Assembly (NCBI RefSeq): GCF_027580225.2
Contig: NC_073361.2
Span: 34,528,501 to 34,592,500, forward strand
DNA: 64,000 nucleotides
Reading direction: 5' to 3'
Origin: Misgurnus anguillicaudatus
Lineage: Eukaryota; Chordata; Actinopteri; Cypriniformes; Cobitidae
Within the stretch, counting starts at the first letter, position 1, and each line of letters starts with the position of its first letter. Shown here in pieces: positions 60,876-64,000 of this stretch. The notes beneath the pieces are model-generated. The model was given only the letters and a program-made list of their open reading frames with translations. It was not told where the DNA came from and did not search any database. Made by a program: the position numbers and the translations under genes.

Positions 60876-63467
60876 TTCATTTGAAATAATGCTATTAAAT
60901 ATGGAAATAACTGATCGTAACCATAAACAGCTCTCTTTTGTCCTTGCTACAATCTATAGACCTCCGGGCCATCATGTAGATTTTCTTAAAGAAATATCAA
61001 ATTTCCTGTCTGACCTCGTAGTCACTGTAGATAAAGCTCTTATCGTTGGTGACTTTAATATACATGTTGATAACCCAACAGATACATTAGGATTAGCATT
61101 TATGGATATTCTAAATTCTCTCAATATTAGACAAAACGTGACAGGGCCAACGCATACTCGTAAGCACACATTAGACTTAATTCTGTCACTCGGGCTCAAT
61201 ATTAATGAAATCGAGATATCACCTCAGAGCGATGCAGTTTCAGACCATTGCCTTGTCTCATACACGGTACTTCTAGATATGATCACTCGATCCACAATAC
61301 GCTACCGACTAGCCAGAACAATAATTTCCACCACTAAAGATAACTTTATTAGCACTCTTCCAGACCTGCCCCAAATGAAACATGTAGCAGATAACCCTGA
61401 AGATCTAGATATTGTAATAGAAAACCTGAACAGTATTTGTTCTAACACATTGGATGCCGTAGCTCCAATTCGAAAAAAGCGAATCAAAGAAAAAACGCCA
61501 GCTCCATGGTATGATCATCACACAGCAGCACTCAAAAAGGCAACTAGGAAAATGGAAAGAAATTATAGAAGCACAAAGTTAGAGGTATGGCGTGCAGCAT
61601 GGAAAGAGAGTGTTAAACACTACAGACAGGCTATAAAAATCGCCAGATCTACGTATCTCAGCAATCTTATTAAAGAAAATCATAATAACCCTCGCTTCCT
61701 CTTTAGCACAGTTGCGAAACTGACTAGAAATAAAGAACAAACAGAACCCACTAATAAACTCCCACACAATAGTAACGACTTCATGAACTTCTTTACTAAG
61801 AAAATTATGATTATTAGGGAAAACATTGTAGGTACCCAAGCAGCCACCACTCTACCCAGTAATACATTTAACGCTTGCCTACCATACGAACATCTTGACT
61901 CATTTAAACCTACTACAATAGATGAGCTATCTAAATTAGTAGCATCATCCAAATCATCGTCCTGTATATTGGACCCTGTTCCCACAAAATTACTCAAAGA
62001 GGTATTCCCTATAGTGTCTAACCCAGTACTAAATGTCTTTAACTCATCATTAGAATTAGGCTACGTTCCTACAGCTTTCAAACTAGCAGTTATTAGACCA
62101 CTCATTAAAAAACCAAACCTTGACCAGGGAGATCTAAATAACTTTAGACCAATCTCAAATCTCCCTTTTCTTTCCAAAATATTAGAAAAGGTAGTGGCAA
62201 GCCAGCTACGCACATTCTTAGCAAATAATAGTACGTATGAAAAGTTCCAATCAGGATTCAGGCCCCACCATAGCACAGAGACAGCGCTGCTTAGAGTTAC
62301 AAATGACCTTCTCCTAACATCCGACCGTGGTGAAATATCACTCCTTATATTATTAGACCTTAGTGCAGCCTTTGACACAATAGATCACACAATCTTACTT
62401 AATAGGCTAGAAAACTATGTTGGCATCAGTGGTCAGGCGCTAGCTTGGTTCAGATCGTATCTAACCAATCGCTATCACTTTGTTTATGTAAATGAGGAGG
62501 AGTCACATCACTCCCTGGTTAAATACGGCGTACCGCAGGGATCAGTTTTAGGTCCTATCCTGTTCTCATTATATATGTTACCTCTGGGAGATATTATCAG
62601 AAATCATAACATACAGTTTCACTGCTATGCAGATGACACACAGCTTTACATCTCCTCGCATCCTAGCGAAACACAAAATTTTTCTAAACTATCAGACTGC
62701 ATCAGCGATATAAGTGACTGGATGTCACATAACTTTCTTATGCTAAACTCCAATAAGACAGAGATAATTGTTATCGAACCGAATCGCTACAAATATAATA
62801 TGACAGATTACAAGTTGCCCATAAATGGCTGCACTGTGGTGCCAACCTCCACGGTTAAGAATTTAGGTGTGATGTTCGACAGCAGTTTATCCTTCGACAG
62901 CCATATCTCCAATGTCTGCCGCACAGCATTCTTCCACCTTAGAAATATCTCAAAAATACGCCATATGTTGTCTGCATCAGATGCAGAGAAGCTTATCCAC
63001 GCTTTTATGACCTCTAGAATAGACTATTGTAACTCGTTACTCGGAGGATGCCATGCAAAACAGGTCAACAAGCTTCAGCTAGTTCAAAACGCTTCTGCAA
63101 GAGTTCTTACTCGAACTAAGAAGTATGACCGCATAAGCCCAATTCTGGCATCTTTACACTGGCTACCAGTTAAATATCGTATACAATTTAAAATATTACT
63201 AATCACCTACAAAGCCTTAAATGGCCTAGCACCCTCATATCTTAGAGAATTATTATCAGAATACAATCCATCACGTGCATGCGGTCACAAAATTCTGGCC
63301 TCTTAATTATCCCTAAAATATCAAAAGTGTCTAAAGGTGGCAGATCCTTTTCCTACTTAGCCCCTAAGCTATGGAATGATTTACCAACCGACGTCCGAAA
63401 ATCAGAGACAGTAGATAACTTTAAATCTAGACTTAAAACTTTTCTCTTTAACAAGGCTTTCAAATAG

Positions 63468-63832
63468 TTGTTTTAACAATGGTACTTATTCGCTTACCCG
63501 CCTCCTATCCCTACCATTTCTATAAATATATATATAAATTCCTCCCTAGGGTTTTTGTCCTTCTAGGACTTTTTCCCATTGGGTTTTTTTTCCTAGAGGG
63601 TTTTTAGTCCCAGGGAGAGTCAGCCAACTTTGGCTTAACTTAGCACTTTACTGTATACGTTACATTATTAATATGCTCGCTTGTACGGCTTAACCGCTTT
63701 CTCTACTTCTTATATTATCTATTGATTATCTGTGTTCTCCTCTACATCTTCTCATGTAAAGCTGCTTTGCAACAATTAACACTTGTGAAAAGCGCTATAT
63801 AAATAAAATTGAATTGAATTGAAAAAAAATTG
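63468..63832 (+). other. 3' UTR and tail of the outer L2 element
   Basis: T-rich 3' UTR with TAGGGTTTTTGTCC, TGTAAAGCTGCTTTGCAACA and GTGAAAAGCGCTATATAAAT, then ATTGAATTGAATTGAAAA. Such 3' ends serve as the reverse transcriptase recognition region in L2-type LINEs and their SINE partners. Confidence 0.85.
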
Positions 63833-64000
63833 AACTTATCTCCTAATAGCTAGCTTGTACAACCTAATAAATAAATAAATTAATGAATAAATTTAAACCT
63901 TTTTTTTTTTTTCGTCAACACTTCAAAGCATGGTAAATCTCATTAATACTCTTTAGTAATATGCTGAAACTTTGAATTGGTTTTCGACTGAGTCTTAACT
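63833..64000. other. AT-rich flank with no recognised feature
   Basis: Contains AATAAATAAATAAATT and a T12-type run near 63900. It does not return to either satellite and no gene is seen. Confidence 0.7.

Larger units (their letters stand above)
57049..63467 (+). pseudogene. LINE ORF2 (endonuclease/reverse transcriptase), broken by insertion and frameshift
   Basis: The 5' part, 57049 to about 57477, encodes the start of an APE-like endonuclease (FGLLNIRSLTNK, LSLTETWL, GRGGGVATIYKN). The frame resumes after the inner LINE at about 60874 ([13 protein letters not shown]). It continues through endonuclease motifs [16 protein letters not shown] and SDHCLVSY, then reverse transcriptase motifs [44 protein letters not shown] and the catalytic YADD at 62626-62637. 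It ends at 63306 in the wrong frame; the expected C-terminus (SYLAPKLWNDLPTDVR, FKSRLKTFLF) lies in another frame up to 63467, so a single-base indel near 63275 broke it. Order and motifs fit the CR1/L2 clade. Confidence 0.88.
55589..63832 (+). mobile_element. CR1/L2-type LINE, split by a nested LINE
   Basis: A non-LTR retrotransposon with a 5' UTR (about 55589-55866), ORF1, ORF2 (endonuclease plus reverse transcriptase) and a 3' UTR. It ends in GAAAAGCGCTATATAAATAA followed by a short TTGAA-type tandem tail, as is typical of fish L2 elements. ORF2 is interrupted from about 57478 to 60875 by another LINE and has a frameshift near 63275, so this copy is non-autonomous now. Its age exceeds that of the inner element. 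The exact 5' end is uncertain. Confidence 0.88.

Overview
This window looks like a repeat-rich, probably subtelomeric segment of a teleost fish genome. The evidence is a CR1/L2-type LINE with the fish-type tail (AAGCGCTATATAAATAAAATT followed by a short TTGAA-type repeat), compact GT-AG introns of 78-124 bp, very large tandem repeats and CCCTAA-like telomeric remnants. The species was not identified. Nothing resembles a bacterial operon, rRNA, tRNA or CRISPR array.

Layout. (1) Positions 1-36829 are one uninterrupted minisatellite of about 2,450 copies of a 15-bp unit (consensus TCCAGCATCCTAAAC). Because 15 is divisible by 3, it creates enormous meaningless open frames on both strands. (2) Positions 36830-40680 are non-coding, partly CpG-dense DNA built of smaller direct repeats (207 bp, a 1,334-bp-spaced duplication, a 144-155 bp repeat, and five copies of a CCACGTAGGCCA motif). 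It carries two CCCTAA-like telomere remnants. (3) Positions 40746-43550 hold a seven-exon gene for a tyrosine-recombinase-like protein with two N-terminal zinc-finger-like motifs. An in-frame TGA at codon 611 shortens it by 134 residues. (4) Positions 43551-44300 are its AT-rich 3' region with a 67-bp tandem repeat and a poly(A) signal. (5) Positions 44301-55480 are a second, unrelated satellite with a 46-bp unit. It has spacer elements, inverted segments, and an embedded second copy of the gene's 3' region (offset 2,121 bp). (6) From about 55,589 to 63,832 lies an L2-like LINE whose second ORF is split by a complete, younger LINE with a poly(A) tail (about 57,478-60,875) and also has a late frameshift.

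The most interesting object is the recombinase gene between two unrelated satellites. Its product keeps R, K, R, H and Y of the tyrosine-recombinase active site. In the satellite just downstream, a 28-bp core flanked by inverted GACCTTTAAC/GTTAAAG arms occurs in both orientations between flanks of unchanged direction. Whether the recombinase causes such rearrangements is a hypothesis only. The two LINEs are ordinary autonomous retrotransposons; the inner one still has an open endonuclease/reverse transcriptase frame.
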